From the NCBI GenBank assembly GCA_007258455.2, contig VDFB02373365.1:225584194-225648193 (forward strand): a DNA stretch of 64,000 nucleotides, given 5' to 3'. The notes beneath the pieces are model-generated. The model was not told the origin of the DNA and ran no database searches. It was given only the letters and a program-made list of their open reading frames with translations. The first letter of the stretch is position 1; every line of letters begins with the position of its first letter. Of the stretch, positions 46,440 through 59,800 are shown piece after piece. Origin of the DNA: Sequoia sempervirens (Eukaryota; Streptophyta; Pinopsida; Cupressales; Cupressaceae). The position numbers and the translations under genes are program-made.

Positions 46440-47340
46440 TACCTGAAACTCCTTATTCCTCCTCTTATGATCTACCTTAGCCTTATACTACATATTCATC
46501 TTATTAATATGTTCTCTTACCTCTTCATGTACATTCTTGATGTGCTCTACAAAGTCTTCGGCTTCAGCACTAGTCTTCTTCTCTTGGTCCATCTTCCTCA
46601 ATTCTGGAGCAATTATGGGACTACCTCCATACACAATTTGAAATGGTGATCTTCCCGTGCTTCTGTTGACAAAATTGTTTTAAGAAAATTATGCCTGGGG
46701 TAAAATCAAGTCCCATCGCTTGGGTTTATCCCCTACTAAACATCTCAGTAGGTTACCCAGACTTTTGTTCACAACCTTAGTCTACCCATCAGCCTGTGGA
46801 TGGTGTGCAAAATTGAACTTCAACTCTGTCTTCAAATTTTTCCACAAGGTCCTCCAAAAGTATCCCACAAACTTGGTATCTTGATCTGAGACTATACTCT
46901 TTGGCAGACCATGTAGCCTCACCACGTCTCTAAAGAACAAGTCAGCGATGTGGACTGCATCATGGGTCTTCCGGCAAGGAATAAAATGTGCCATCTTTGA
47001 AAATCTATCTACTACCACAAACACTGAATCGTTCCCTCTCCATGTCCTTGGAAATCCAAGAACAAAGTCCATACTTATATCTTCCCAAGGTCTCTCTGGT
47101 ACAGGTAGGGGCTGATACAACCCTGTATTTTGGCTTACTCCCTTAGCCATCTGTCACACCCTACAACTCTGCACAAACTTCTTCACATCCTATGACAATT
47201 GAGGCCAATAATAATGCTCACTACTAATGGCAATAGTCTTATCCTGACCAAAATGTCATGCCATTCCTCCACTGTGCTTCTCCTTTATCAGGTTCTCCCT
47301 CATGGAACTCCTCAGAATACACAATTGGCTTTCTTTAAAC
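46440..47340 (-). pseudogene. Integrase core, chromovirus copy 2
   Basis: The best open part (46782-47150) contains [18 protein letters not shown] (first Asp) and [18 protein letters not shown] (second Asp), and ends at HHPQADG, where a stop precedes the expected Glu region. The zinc-binding part lies at 47150-47300 with several stops. Confidence 0.88.
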
Positions 47341-47351
47341 AACATGCCATC

Positions 47352-49013
47352 CTAGATTATGAAATACAACCACCTTTTCTTGTCAATTGTAACGGGCTCC
47401 TTACAAGCTTTCCAAGCCTCTGCAAAATCAGGATCCTCAGGGTACAACGTCTTGAGTTCATTGAACCAAACCACTTCAATTTGCATCTCATTCAACAATG
47501 TTTTCCTCCTACTTAAGGCATCTGCAACCCTATTCGACCTCCCACTCCTATGTTTTAAAACAAAGGTATAACTCTGCAAAAATTCTACCCATTTTGTATG
47601 CCTCTAATTTAATTTTCCTTGACTATTCAAATATTGTAATGCTTGATGATCAGTAAATAGAACAAATTCCTTCAGTAACAAATATTATCTCCATTTCTTT
47701 AATTCTTAAAATATTGCATAAAATTCCTAATCATATAAAGAGTACTTTCTCTTTGCATCATTTAACTTTTCACTGAAATAGGAAATGGGCTTACCTTCTT
47801 GGCACATCACTGCTCCAATGGCACAACCACTGGCATCACAATCCACCTGAAACACCTTATTGAAATCTAAGAGGGCTAAAACTAGTTGCTCTGTCACCTT
47901 CTGCTTCAACAGATCAAAACTCTTCACTGCTTCAGTGCTCCACTTGAACTCTTTTCTATCCCCTCTCATTGTTTCAGTTAGGGGTGCACAAATACTACTG
48001 AAGTTTCTAATGAACTTTATGTAAAAATTAGCCAAACCATGGAAAGATCTCACCTCAGTAGTAGTTCTTGGGGTAGGCCATTCTAGAATAGCCTTCACCT
48101 TCTCCCTAGACAACAAACCCCAAGTACACTAACTCCTTCACAAAACTACACTTCTTCAGATTAATCAACAATTTCTCTTCTCTCAATTTTTCAAAGACTC
48201 TAAGAATATGCATCAAATGCTCACCCAGGGACTTACTGAATATCAAAATATCATCTAAGTACATAATAAAAAAAAACTCCCTAAAAACTCTTTTAGTACC
48301 TCGTTCATGAGCTGCATGAATGTGCTCAGTGCATTGGTTAGCCCAAAGGGCATGACTAACCATTCGTACAGGCCCTCTTTGGTCTTGAAGGCGGTCTTTC
48401 ATTCATCTCCCTCCCCAATCTAGATCTGGTGATATCCACTCTTCAAGTCAATCTTTGTGAAGTACTGCGCTCCACTCAAATAGTCCATCAAGTCATCCAT
48501 CCTTGGCAAGGGAAATCTATATTTGATTATCTTGTTTATGGCTTGGGGGTCTGTGCACATTCTCCACTCCCCATCCTTCTTCGGTGCTAGTACTGCAGGT
48601 ACTGCACATGGACTCAGACTCTCACGAATCAATCCCTTTCTCAACAATTCTTGAACTTGTCTGTTCAACTCCTCATTTTCTGTAGGAATCATTCTTTGAG
48701 CTGCCTTATTTGGAAAACTGGCTCTAGGGATCAAGTCAATCTGATGACTGATCTTCCTCACTGGTGGTAAGCCCTCAGGTACATTATCAGAAACAATCTC
48801 CTGAAACTCACCCAATAGTCTAGAAAATTCTACTAGAACCTTCTCACTATCTTCCTTATCCATTCTAGGAATCAATGCATAAAACATACGCTCATGCTTC
48901 AAGCCTTCTAAAAATTTCCTTGCATCGACCAAAAAAATTCTAGCACTATTGCATACCTTTTCTTCATCCTTCTTTAGGGGTTTCAACTTATGGCAGACTC
49001 CATCCTTCATCAA
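47352..49013 (-). pseudogene. Reverse transcriptase and RNase H, chromovirus copy 2
   Basis: Pieces in order: 49013-48420 (protease-RT linker, then SPCAVPAVLAPKKDGEWRMC and [13 protein letters not shown]), 48402-48106 (catalytic [12 protein letters not shown]), 48116-47727 (thumb and RNase H start, FQVDCDASGCAIGAVM) and 47579-47352 (RNase H end, RSNRVADALSRRK). Breaks are a stop near 48419 and frameshifts near 48300-48400, 48110 and 47600-47727. Confidence 0.9.
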
Positions 49014-49064
49014 GGAATAAGTGTTTGCATGGCCATCATGTATAGCTCACCTATCAAACTGCCA

Positions 49065-49394
49065 CTACCTCCCCAACAAAATGTGACATGCATCCATGGG
49101 AATGATATCACATAGTACCTCATCACAATAGCTTTTGACCTTGAACTTCACCAGGCACTGCTCATTGACCAAAACTTTGTGGTCTTTCTGCAACCAGGCA
49201 ATCCGATATGGATGTGGATGTCTTTCCCTTCTCAGCTTCAACTTTGTAACCATCTCTTTTGACACCAGATTATCGGTGCTCCCATTGTCAATAATGACAT
49301 CACAGCATTTTTCTTCACACTTGCACCTTGTGTGAAACAAATTCTTCCTATGTTCTGGTTCCTTCTCTTCATTCACCAGGGCTCTTCTAACCAC
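49065..49394 (-). pseudogene. Protease, chromovirus copy 2
   Basis: An open stretch with CCDVIIDNGSTDNLVSKEMV (active-site Asp kept, Asn in place of Ser) and the closing DACHILLGR. This is the retropepsin that would process Gag-Pol. Confidence 0.85.
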
Positions 49395-49429
49395 TAAGGC
49401 TTCTCCCCTTTCCGCATCATCTGAATGCT

Positions 49430-50567
49430 CGGATTGAACCTCCTCATCTACATGTGCAACCCTTCCACAACCTTCCGACCTTCTGTCTATCCTTCCTTGG
49501 TGTTGTGGACATTCATAGGCTCGATTCCCTTCTTCACCATAATCGAAACAAGTTCGTCTGAAACCACCTCTTCTGGGTCCTAGCCCAAATCTTCCTCATC
49601 CTCTACCTCTTTGATCACCACTATTTTGATCGCGAGGGTGGTAGAAGTTATCATTCTTCTGGCCTTGACTGGTACCCACATCTTCATTTTTCCTTTCATC
49701 CTCATTTCGGCTCCCAGAAAATCTTCCACTACCCCTTCCGCTTTGACCTCCTCGTCCTTTTTGCTTGCTGTCAAATATTTTGTTCAACTTCTCCTCAACT
49801 TTCATAGAAAACTGGTACGCATCCTCAATGGTGATCATTCTAACCAGGCTTAGCTCCTCTTGAATCCTTGGTTGTAACCCATTAAGATAACATGCTACCT
49901 TCTCCTTGTTGGCCTCTGCATGGCCCGTTCTAATGATGATCTTGTGAAAATATTCTATGTATTCTTTCACAGATCTACTTCCTTGCTTCAACCCTTGCAA
50001 TTTCTTTAGCAGATCTAAGTTGTAGTCCACTGGTATGAACTACTTCTTCAGTTTCTCCACCATGCGATCCCAACTGCTGATCTTTCCTTTTCCTCTTAGA
50101 TTTCTCTCCAACTGGACCTCTTTCCACCAAATATTGACATGGCCCTTTAGCTTTGTTTTTGCAAACTTAACCCGATCTGGGTCCTCTACTTCTTCATACT
50201 CAAAATACTCTTCCAGCTCATTGATCCAGTCGATCAAATCTTCCGGGTTCAAACTTCCAAAATAACTGGGAACTTCTATTCTAAGTCTTTTTCCAATCTT
50301 CGAAATGGCCCTTATCACCCGCATCTGATATTTATCAATTGCTTCTTCTTCCTCTTCTACGTTTGAATCTTCCACCTCTTCTTCATCCATACTTTCTCCT
50401 CTCCTTCCCGGGTTTAATCCTCTTCTCATCTATTCCTGCAATGCATCAATTTGTCTCTAGAGGGCTCTGAAACCCTCAGCCGCCAATGGATCTCTTCCAC
50501 TAGGGTTTCTTCCACCTCTGCCACCTCTGGCACCACCACGCCTACTAGGAATCACTCTTGGAGGCAT
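49430..50567 (-). pseudogene. Gag, chromovirus copy 2
   Basis: The first ATG (50565-50567) lies 84 bases after the PBS and opens an Arg/Gly-rich N-terminus (RRGGARGGRGGR). Two TAG codons follow before 50429. Next are an acidic stretch (DEEEVEDSNVEEEEE), the capsid domain (HVNIWWKEVQLERN, SVKEYIEYFHKIII) at 50429-49700, and an RGG-like tail. The zinc knuckle near 49540 reads CFDYGEEGNRAYEC, with a Cys replaced by Tyr and the His replaced by Asn, so RNA packaging would fail. Confidence 0.85.
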
Positions 50568-50650
50568 CCTGAAGATCTTGAACCCACAACCACAGTCCTG
50601 GTGCAAACTGCCTCACGATCGGCGATTTGTCCACACGCTCAAGAAAACCT

Positions 50651-50662
50651 GCTCTGATACCA
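50651..50662 (-). other. Primer-binding site, chromovirus copy 2
   Basis: Minus strand TGGTATCAGAGC, a perfect match to the plant initiator tRNA-Met PBS, two bases from the 5' LTR. Confidence 0.95.
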
Positions 50663-50664
50663 CC

Positions 50665-51320
50665 TGACGAGGGAGCAAACCTGAGACACATAAAATGATG
50701 CAACAACTAGAAAAATTTATTATTATTTATAATGAAACTTCTTACATGCAGAGGATAAAAAATCCTCAAGCTCTGCAATACATGCAAGCTACAGAAAATT
50801 ACAAAAAAATTACAGTATTTTCCCCTTTCACAGCATGCAAACTCTTTCCCCAAAAAGCTACCAAAAATTAGAAATCTTGCCCATAAATAGAGCTCCTTTC
50901 CAAATTGGAGCCAAAACAACATTCAAATTTGAGTTTTGGCAGTTTAGCACCCAAATTACAATTTGAAATTCAAATTTAAATTCACATTTGAAAATTAACA
51001 CATTTCTAAAAATGCACAACTTCTGAAGCCATAACTCTTAATCTGACTATAAGATTTTCAATGATAATACCTTTTTAGAAAGCTCTCGAAAAGACGATGT
51101 GGTGCACAGTAAGGCCTATGGCCTACTACTTTGGGTTTTCACAAATTTTTGGGGCCATCTGAAGCCTCTAAGGGACTCAAATTTGGCTTTGAATATTTTA
51201 ATAGCTAAAGGGGTATCCAGAAATGCAAAAACATCTAAGAAACAAGTAACAAGAAATTAAAATATTTCATTTTTTGGGTGATGCAAGATTGCCCTTACAC
51301 CACTGGATGCTCCTCCATCA
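50665..51320 (-). repeat. 5' LTR of chromovirus copy 2
   Basis: 656 bases, TGACGAGGGAGC to GCTCCTCCATCA, pairing with 45329-45985. Confidence 0.93.
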
Positions 51321-51325
51321 CTTAT

Positions 51326-52600
51326 AATCACTCATATATATTATTAAAATTTGATAATTTTTCCTAAATTTCTATAAGAATTATATTGTCCTTTGTATTG
51401 TTTGTTTAGTTTGTAACATACCATTTCAAATTGACTATAATTATTACATAGTCACTTGCATATGTAGGAGGTATATTTAAGAAAAATATGTAGATAAGGT
51501 ACTCATACCTTAAACATTGTTATGATAGGTATAGGAAACCACATGACATGACCCCATGTTTTAGCTTATTGGATTGATTGGGCTAAACCCATATAATCTA
51601 TCATTTAAGTTAGGTAGAAACCATTATGACACCTATAATCCTTGCCCCATCTAGGAGCTCCTCGAAATAGATGATGACACTTCCATAATGTATCCTCATG
51701 ACCTTGAAACTACTTATTTGACCTAAAAAACATATACAACTCTTGTCATAATTTTTTTTTTTGGTTAGTTGTTTTGTATGATTAAAGGTAGTTTTCAAGA
51801 ATCCAACAATTATTTTGGAATCATAAAAGAGAAATTGATCATATGGGAACATTCCTTGGTTTGAATCATCATTTTTATTTCCTAATTCAACCCTTTACAC
51901 CATTTTTTTTTATATACTTGAACTTTGAAAGCTATATTCTTAGTTAATTTTGAAATAATTTTGAGTAATTTTTTATTTGAGTAATTTTTTAAGAGATTTC
52001 TATTTGTGTAGTTGGCTCATGATTTTGGTGTCTATATTTTCTAAAAAAATAGTTTTCCAAAGGTGTTGCTAGATGATTTTCATTTTGTAAACTTATAAGT
52101 TTTCATTGTCTCATGTAGGCTCCTTTCTAAATTCCATTTTTTGAAAGTCAAGAACATTTAACCTACATCATAGTGGAGTGCTTAATGTTTTCTCATTACA
52201 TACCACATTTGTAATTTTATTAGTTTGATCTCTTGAGATATCTATATATATTGAGATCAATTCCACTATTACAAATTTGGTAAAATTAAGTAATCTTATG
52301 TTTTCGTTATCATATCTTGTTGGGAAGTTTCATTATTCTATTGTGAAAAAATTTATAGTTTCTCCATGTGTTATCAATATTGTGTAAGATATTCATTCAT
52401 TATGGATTATGAAAAGTATGAGTCCTAGAAGAATAATCTCATGGTTCATTACAACATGTGTGTTCTAATATCTTATCCTCATGGATTCATTCTTGAGCCA
52501 AGCGATATATATGAAATAAATAAATATTATAATAAGATGGATCATGTCCTTGTAATAATTCTTTTTAATATTCTTGAGTATATACAATATATATGTGGAC
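51326..52600. other. AT-rich unassigned DNA
   Basis: No supported gene on either strand. Poly(T) runs at 51757-51768 and 51905-51913 could be retroposon tails, but I found no flanking duplications. Confidence 0.5.
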
Positions 52601-52618
52601 TTTGAGTGCCCTTTTACT

Positions 52619-52964
52619 TTTTTTTAGGTAAAGAGCATATAGCCCATATATTAATAATAAATAAATATAGGTCTTATAGAACAAAATTTATCAGTATCAG
52701 AGGCTCTTAATAGCCAAATATCTCACTTCTTTTACAATCTACGAAATGCCTCACTTTGAAGCACCTGTATTCTACCATGATGTCCCTAGTTTCAAATACC
52801 CTTGTGAAATATTTTCAAACACCAATATGCAAAATATGCAAGCCCTAAAGCTACTATCTAATAGTCGCAAAATTCAAAGAAAAAAATTATGTAGATTTAC
52901 TCCTCCATCTGCTCAACCTACACCTCATTTTCATCTTGGTGCTCCTGCATATCACCCTCTTTTG
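52619..52964 (-). mobile_element. Short poly(A)-tailed retroposon
   Basis: 346 bases flanked by a perfect 18-base duplication, TTTGAGTGCCCTTTTACT (52601-52618 and 52965-52982). A T-run at the left end (52618-52625) is the poly(A) tail of a minus-strand copy; the sense 3' end reads GCTCTTTACC then T and A8, resembling plant LINE 3' ends. No coding domain or tRNA-like head is recognised. It may be a 5'-truncated LINE, a SINE or a retroposed transcript. Confidence 0.8.
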
Positions 52965-52982
52965 TTTGAGTGCCCTTTTACT

Positions 52983-55900
52983 ACTTGGACATTATTTATG
53001 TATTTTTATGGAGAGATAGATTTATATTGAGTAGGTCCTAAGTATGACAATACAGTTCAATCATCACTATTGGCACCTTCTATAAATTATTAGGTCATCA
53101 TTGGTTTATATCTCTAACTTAGAATGGAATCACATCTATGTCAATCTGTTATATGTTACTTGATTTCATTTTTTAATATTTGTCAAAAAATATTATTGGC
53201 TTTGAGAGTCTTGAGAAATTTCTAGGAAGACCATCTACATCGTTTCCACCTATACTCATTAATTTCCACATGGTTTTATATTGTTACCATTTTTAGATGG
53301 AATAGTACTCATGATTTGATCATAAAATATTTCAACCTTGACATGGTAATAATGTGTAACATATAAAGGTTTATATTTTAATTTTTCTTCCCTTGTATTC
53401 ATTTTAGGAGTGAAAAGACCATTGGCACTCATTGCTAAGTTTTTTCTTCCCAATAGGAGAAATTTTGTTTGGTAATCCTACATCATCTTTATGATTTATT
53501 GTTGAGAATCTACCATTGATTTAGGAGATTGTACTATTAAGGGAGATACAAGGCCCCTCTTTTTAAAATATTTTAAAGGAGTTTTTTCTTATATAGGGTT
53601 TTAATAGTCTTAATAATTTAAGAGAGGATAATTTTTACATGGGTATCTAAGATGGTTATACATTTTTCAAGACCCATTCATTCATATATATATACCTACC
53701 ATAGTTATGTATATGGGGTATGTTGATGTTTACATATATTATAGGATAAGCTTTCTTAAGTAGGTATCTATTTAGGTAGGTTATACATGTGACTTGTACT
53801 TGTCTTGGTAGATATGTACTAAAAATGTGACTAAATCTCTTGTTATCTCATTATTTTTATATTGACATATCTTGGTGGTGCATTCTTTATATACATTCCT
53901 CTTGATATCATAATAGCATCCTTGTAAATATATTTGCATTAATATTGGAATACTAGTCATAATGAATTTATTTAATATTTAATTATACTTTTAATAGTGT
54001 GATTTTTTTGTTTGATTATATTTTTTGAGTTCTACCCCACTAAAAATATGGTATGGTATTATAGCACTTTCATATTTTAAGGTAATTATGTGCTAAAAAA
54101 TTGTTTCTTCCCAAGAAAACAAATGTTCAACAATGATTGATTAGCTTAATATTCAATATTGAGCATCTATTATCAATACAAGGACTATACATTAAAGGGT
54201 TTATATGGTCTCTATTTTGATGTATTTTGAGAAATGTTATATTCACATGGGATTTTATCCTTATTAGTAATTTTTAATGGAATATTTTTCTCATGGATAT
54301 ACATTTATTAGGACCCATCTATATATCTAGCCATACCAACCTAAGATATGATTATGATATATTTTTGTGCATTTTTATTTCTTGAAATGGTTAATTTGAA
54401 ATATGTTTAGAGTAATACATATACAAATTATACCATCCTATTCAACCCCTAATAAATTTTAAAACCGAAGACAATTAATGCACAATCATAAGAAGAAAAA
54501 GCAAAAGACCAATAGCATAAATCAAGTCAATTACACTCTAGACAACTCATTAACAAATTCATGTTTAAGCATTGCAAGATATTTCTTATTTATGTTTATT
54601 ATTATCATATTAACTTACACTTGCAAGATATTAATGATACATATTCATCTTTGTTGTGTGAGATTGGTACACCTACATCAGTCTAATAAGGGTGAGTGGT
54701 AAGCTAACATTGTGTTTCATTATGATTTATCACTTATTGCTTTTCCTTTTCTCCCTTGAGAGAAAATTCCCTTTATCATCTATCATCATAGTTCTTGTGG
54801 AGGTGGGAACACTAATGTGGGGTTTGATGAAGGAAAACCATTGTATGGTACAACCCTTTTCCCTATATTCCTATTGTAGGTTTATAGGTTGTTGATGTGT
54901 TAAGTGGATTTGACCCATCAACTCCTTTTAAGGATCAAAATCCTAACTCATGTCTTCAAGGGCTCATTAAACAAATTAGGGCATGATAATTATTCAAACA
55001 TTATCGAACTTCAAAACCTTATTTATATAGGAAAGAACCTTCAAACACTCTTACAATTGTACAGTATTTGAAACCCTAAATTTTTTCACTTTAGGACTAG
55101 GGCACTCGATGCCCCTATCCTACCAATTTTACTCCAGAATTCAATGATAGGTTCTTCTCTATATCGTATATCTATATTTACATTCTATTTTTGACTTCCT
55201 ATTTTATAATTTCCAAATTTTGTTGCACTTAGTCAATTTGATCCCTATTCACCTAGTTCATAACATCATTATATCAATCATTTACCCTCACAACAAAAAG
55301 GGACCAAAATCCTAACTAGCTTTTTAAGCTATCCCTTGAGGATAATAGCCAAACAATATCTCTTGGTTAATTTTGTCTCCTGAATGTTTGAGGTGTAAAA
55401 GGATTGATTTAGGTTAGGAATTTGGCCTAGATCTTCCCTTTCACCTATCTTACATTTTGGTGAACCCGACTTAGCTTACATTTTTAGATCTTCTAATTTA
55501 ATCACATATGTTATTAGATTTGATTTAATTATTTAAGGAATTAGATTATTTGAATATATTAATTACATCTGCAAATATTTTATGTTAGCTTAAAAAATAA
55601 AGCATTAAAATTCTTGTTCACTTATGTTATTACAAAAACCTAAAACCTAAAACACCTATTCTAACATATAATAATTATATTTTTCTTGTCATCACTTTCT
55701 TCCATTTTCCTCTATCTTCTACTTCCTAAGAAAATTTATGTTTCTTGAAACTTGTATTTTATTTATGAGTGTCAGGACCTAGTGTTCTATGTCCAACACT
55801 CTTGTGAGAATAAAATATCAACTTATGGCTTCTCATTCTTTGAATATCTAGTGTTGAGCCTAATTTTGTTAACTCTTTTACTTAAGGAACAATTAAAACA

Positions 55901-56156
55901 TAATTATCTTTAAATCTCACTCCTACCTTACTAATGACCTTTGGCCCATAATCTCTTCATGAATTCCTTGGATTTGATAACTCCTTGGCTTATGTTCATG
56001 AAGGTAAACTCCAAAAAATAGACCAAGACTTGGCTGGACTCCAACTATTCTTGAGTACATAACATTTTTGTTAAAGTTTTCCCTCTTATATACAACCTTA
56101 GGAAATTATTACTTAATGATTCACAAGGTGTTAAAGTTCTATGTACCCTAGCTAAC
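52983..56156. other. AT-rich unassigned DNA with old repeats
   Basis: No gene is supported. 53540-53740 and 54190-54350 look like two diverged copies of one segment (both end near 'cccatctatatat' or 'cccattcattcatatatat'). 53735-54040 is the partner of 44570-44880. The remainder shows nothing recognisable. Confidence 0.45.
53735..54040 (+). repeat. Diverged repeat, copy 2 (partner 44570-44880)
   Basis: The shared blocks are described at the partner entry; orientation is the same, so an ancient LTR pair enclosing chromovirus copy 2 and the retroposon is possible. Confidence 0.45.
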
Positions 56157-56824
56157 TGTAAGAGAGGGGGACCAACCACGTCAAGGCCTCAGGTCACAGA
56201 GAGCCAAGAGTGGATGGCTTCCCTAATTTACCTCACTCTAAAGGATTTCTTAGTGTGAGGATCAAGAATTAAGAGCACGATGTAGTACTTTTGTCGCTCT
56301 ACAGAACCAAACTTTAGGTTTAGGCTAGGAGAGTTAGTTTTTGGAGTCGGTAGTGTACCTTGGACAACTCTTTGTCTGAGGATGATAGCACAGTTCTGGG
56401 ATGATAGCACAATGCATTGGCATCTATCTATATGCTAGCATCTCTCTGGCATGCTATTGTTTGTATGGCTAGAAAACATGAAGTACAATAAAGACTACCT
56501 AAAAAATTACTAATAGCCTAGCTAGTTGATTTTGACAAGAAGGACAGAATGAGAAAGTACTTAAAATAAAGACATAGATGATAAAGCAAGTAGATAAAAG
56601 CTAGAGTGATAAAGATAATTTCACAAAAGTATTGATTTTCTAGCTAGCTCCATGCGTACATCCACCTACACATAAAAAAGAAGGGGAAAATTGTTGGGGC
56701 TGTATAGGGGCCTACCTTAGTCAAACCCCTATTTTGGTGTTTCCACCTTCATGGACAACCAAAAAGCAACAGAGTAGAATATGCGATAAAGAAAGTAGAA
56801 AGAAAAATTGCAATGAACACTACA
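56157..56824 (-). repeat. Left LTR of the decayed element
   Basis: About 668 bases, TGTA...TACA. It matches 62831-63423, which lacks about 65 bases corresponding to 56290-56365. Confidence 0.7.
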
Positions 56825-59800
56825 AAACTACACTATGCTACTCTATCAAATCACAAAGGATAGGAGTGAAGCATTACCACCTCCACCCAAAATCTCACTA
56901 GCCAATGGAGGGAGAATGTAAGGTATGGACTTGGAAAAGTCACCACAACCCAACGATGATGAAGGGAGGTCTCACAAGACTCCAAGCCCACAACTTGTAT
57001 GGCTGCCTCACACTTGCAATGTGGAGTTGATGGAGGGTAAATGATGTTGCAATGCTAAAAAATGGAGTGCTAGAATGTTGTTTGAGAGTGTGGAGAAGTG
57101 AATGAATTTCTAAGAGAATGTGAAAGAAAGATCAAGTGAATGTGTATAGGATAAAATGAATTAATCAAGAATGTTTTTGAAGGTGGGATGAGTAGAATCT
57201 ACCATTTTTGGGTTGGTTAGTTGAAGAGGGACGTCACAGTTCAACCCCAATAGAGTGTGTAATTCCTTTGCCAAGTTCAGGCAGAGGAATCCATCAAGGA
57301 TGACAATGTGTCACGTAGAAGTCTATGCACCATGCATTCATCCCCAAAAAATACTCCCTCATCGAAAACAAGAAAAATTGCAAGTGGATGGAAGGCAGGT
57401 GGATGATGTGGAATTTTTCCTTTAGATTTGATTTTCTAAGGTGAGGGTATGTGAAAGGGGAATTTTCTTAAGTGGTGCAAACTCACTCTTATACATGTTT
57501 CCCCCACTTTAGCGAGCACAAATTTCAATGAGTGTTTAGTAAAGTAGATCAAAGAGTTAGAAATGTATACCTGAACCATTGAGGAAGAATACCATGATCT
57601 AGCAAACTTGAAAGTGTAGGGCAGGAAAAAGACTTCGTAGGTACTCTCTCCTGAAGAGTTTAGAACAAAAGGACTCAATAGCCTTGCAAAACTATGAAGT
57701 TGCACAAAGTACACCAAATGACCTCAGACCAATGATGAAAAATCCCACAGGATGTAAGCATCTTACATTCCCACAAACTTGTAAGAAGGTAACCCCCAAG
57801 TACTCTCTCATGAAGGAAGCCCAGTGTGGTGCAGGAGCACCTAGTTCACTAGTTGTCTCTCAGGAAAATTTGTCAAAATTGAATGTTTATTTGTAAATTC
57901 ATGTAAAAGGTCATGAAAAGGTTATTTCAAATGTATGTAAGTCCCTACTAGGTCTCTAGGTGGTAAAGTTAAAATATTTTTCTTTGGTGCAAAAAAGATT
58001 GTTATTTGTTGCCAAAATTGTAAAAAAGGTAAAACAACAAAAAACAAGGAATACCAAAGGTCATTGGCAGTTATAGGTAGTTTTATTCGATGGAAGAATG
58101 TGAAAATCCTTTAAAAAGGCATGGTTATTCATTGCAAAATAGGGGGAGGTTGTATAGGAAAGTATTGGAATGGAGAAATGGAAAAATCATGAATAAAGTC
58201 AGAATTTTCTCAGAATTCGGTGTAAAATAGTTGTCTCAAACTTATGTACGGATTTGTACAAGTGTGGAAGCCCTGGTGAATGACTATAATTGATATTCCA
58301 TTGATCCCCCTCCATTTTCCTTTTTGTTTCATGTAATTTCATGTTTTTTTGAGTTGGTTATAATGTTTTTCCTAAAATTTGTTGAAACCCTTGCCTAGGG
58401 CAACCAAATAAGAAGGAAATAATTTGTATTTCTTTCATTCTACTTAGTGAAAACTCCTGAATCTTGGTGTGGTGTTCCATTATGGTGTATAAATTCATTT
58501 TCTTTAAGTTTTAGACCAAATAAGAAGGATTATGCATGAATAACTAAATTTTTATGACTGTCTTAGCCTATGAACAAAGGTTTTCCTAACAGTTGTAAAG
58601 AATTGCACCTAGGGTTTGATTAATCCTTCATGGAAGTGGAATTCTAAGGAACTTTTAAGCTTTAAAAAATCAATATTGATGTGTTTCAAGCATTTTTTAG
58701 GAGAAACTAATGGTGGAATTGATATATCCAATAAGCCCTAACTTGTGGAGACCTAATGAGACCTAATTGTGGCACGGTACAGTCACTTTTGAGGGATTTT
58801 TCCTTAAACAACCTATGTTGATTTTCAAATATGTTTTAGAACACATAAATGTGTATTTAAAGTCACAAGTTCTAAGATGTGGCATATGTTAGAATATTTG
58901 GTCTGATAGTCCTAAAATAAGTGCTACAAGGAGATAGGGAGTTTGGTTGTGAAGGACAACAATCTGAAGATGACAGTGTTTTCTATGAGTTTAATTGGCT
59001 TGTTCTTATCAAAATAAGCATGAAAAATGTGTGTCAAATTTTGGTAAGAGCTTGGAACCTTGGTTTAGTGGTTTGGTGTCTTGAAGCCATCTTGTTTGTA
59101 TGAAGTGTAATTTGGTGCATATTGAAGGAATGGATTGGTTCATAGTACATTAATCTAATTTTTTGCTTTGATTCACTTCAATATGATGTTGATAAAAATG
59201 GTTCAGGGTCAGATAAAGGTTTATAAGTAATAGTGGATAAATAATACCTTTTTCTCTTATTGGGATAGATGGAAATGTGATGACTAGTGTATGGTTTGGT
59301 TGGATAGTGAAGTCTAATGGTGTTATTTTCTTGGAACAATTTTTTTGATGATGAATAAGAAGCATTTGAATCTGATAAAGATGTGTACTATGATGTGGTT
59401 TACTAATTTTGATGACTAAAATACTCGTGAATGGCTAAAGAAATTGTTGAGTGGTTAAGTGAATTTGATGAAAAGATTAGTGAATCAAGTTTCTTGTTTA
59501 ATTTGATCTTCTCCAATTATGTTTGGGACATAAGTTCCCCTAATGAATGATGGTTGTTGATAGTTTGTATTGCATCACAATGTAAGGGGACTCCGCATAG
59601 TCAAACTAGAAAGCGGCTTCATAGGAACACCTACAAAGCATCATGTTAATCTATAGATAAAACATGTCAGAAAATAAAGTAGCCACATAGGAAAACAAGC
59701 AGATAGTCAACAAATTAAAAGACTTTCAAAGGGGTCCCTTGGGAACCCTTCAAAGGAAAAGGGTTCCACTCAAGGGACGTATTGTTTGAAAGTGTAAAAG

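Larger units (their letters stand above)
45329..51320 (-). mobile_element. Chromovirus copy 2 (Ty3/gypsy), structurally complete but decayed
   Basis: A 5992-base minus-strand element with LTRs 45329-45985 and 50665-51320, target duplication CTTAT (45324-45328, 51321-51325), and PBS. Minus order: gag (with an RGG-like N-terminus), zinc knuckle, protease, RT, RNase H, integrase, chromodomain. The two LTRs differ at about 21 of the first ~305 aligned bases (about 7%). Stops in gag, RT and the chromodomain end show it is dead. It is the template for reading copy 1. Confidence 0.95.

Noticed and set aside
52746..53030. 94-codon plus-strand ORF
   Set aside because: It spans the retroposon, its right duplication and flanking DNA, so it cannot be one old gene; no domain recognised.
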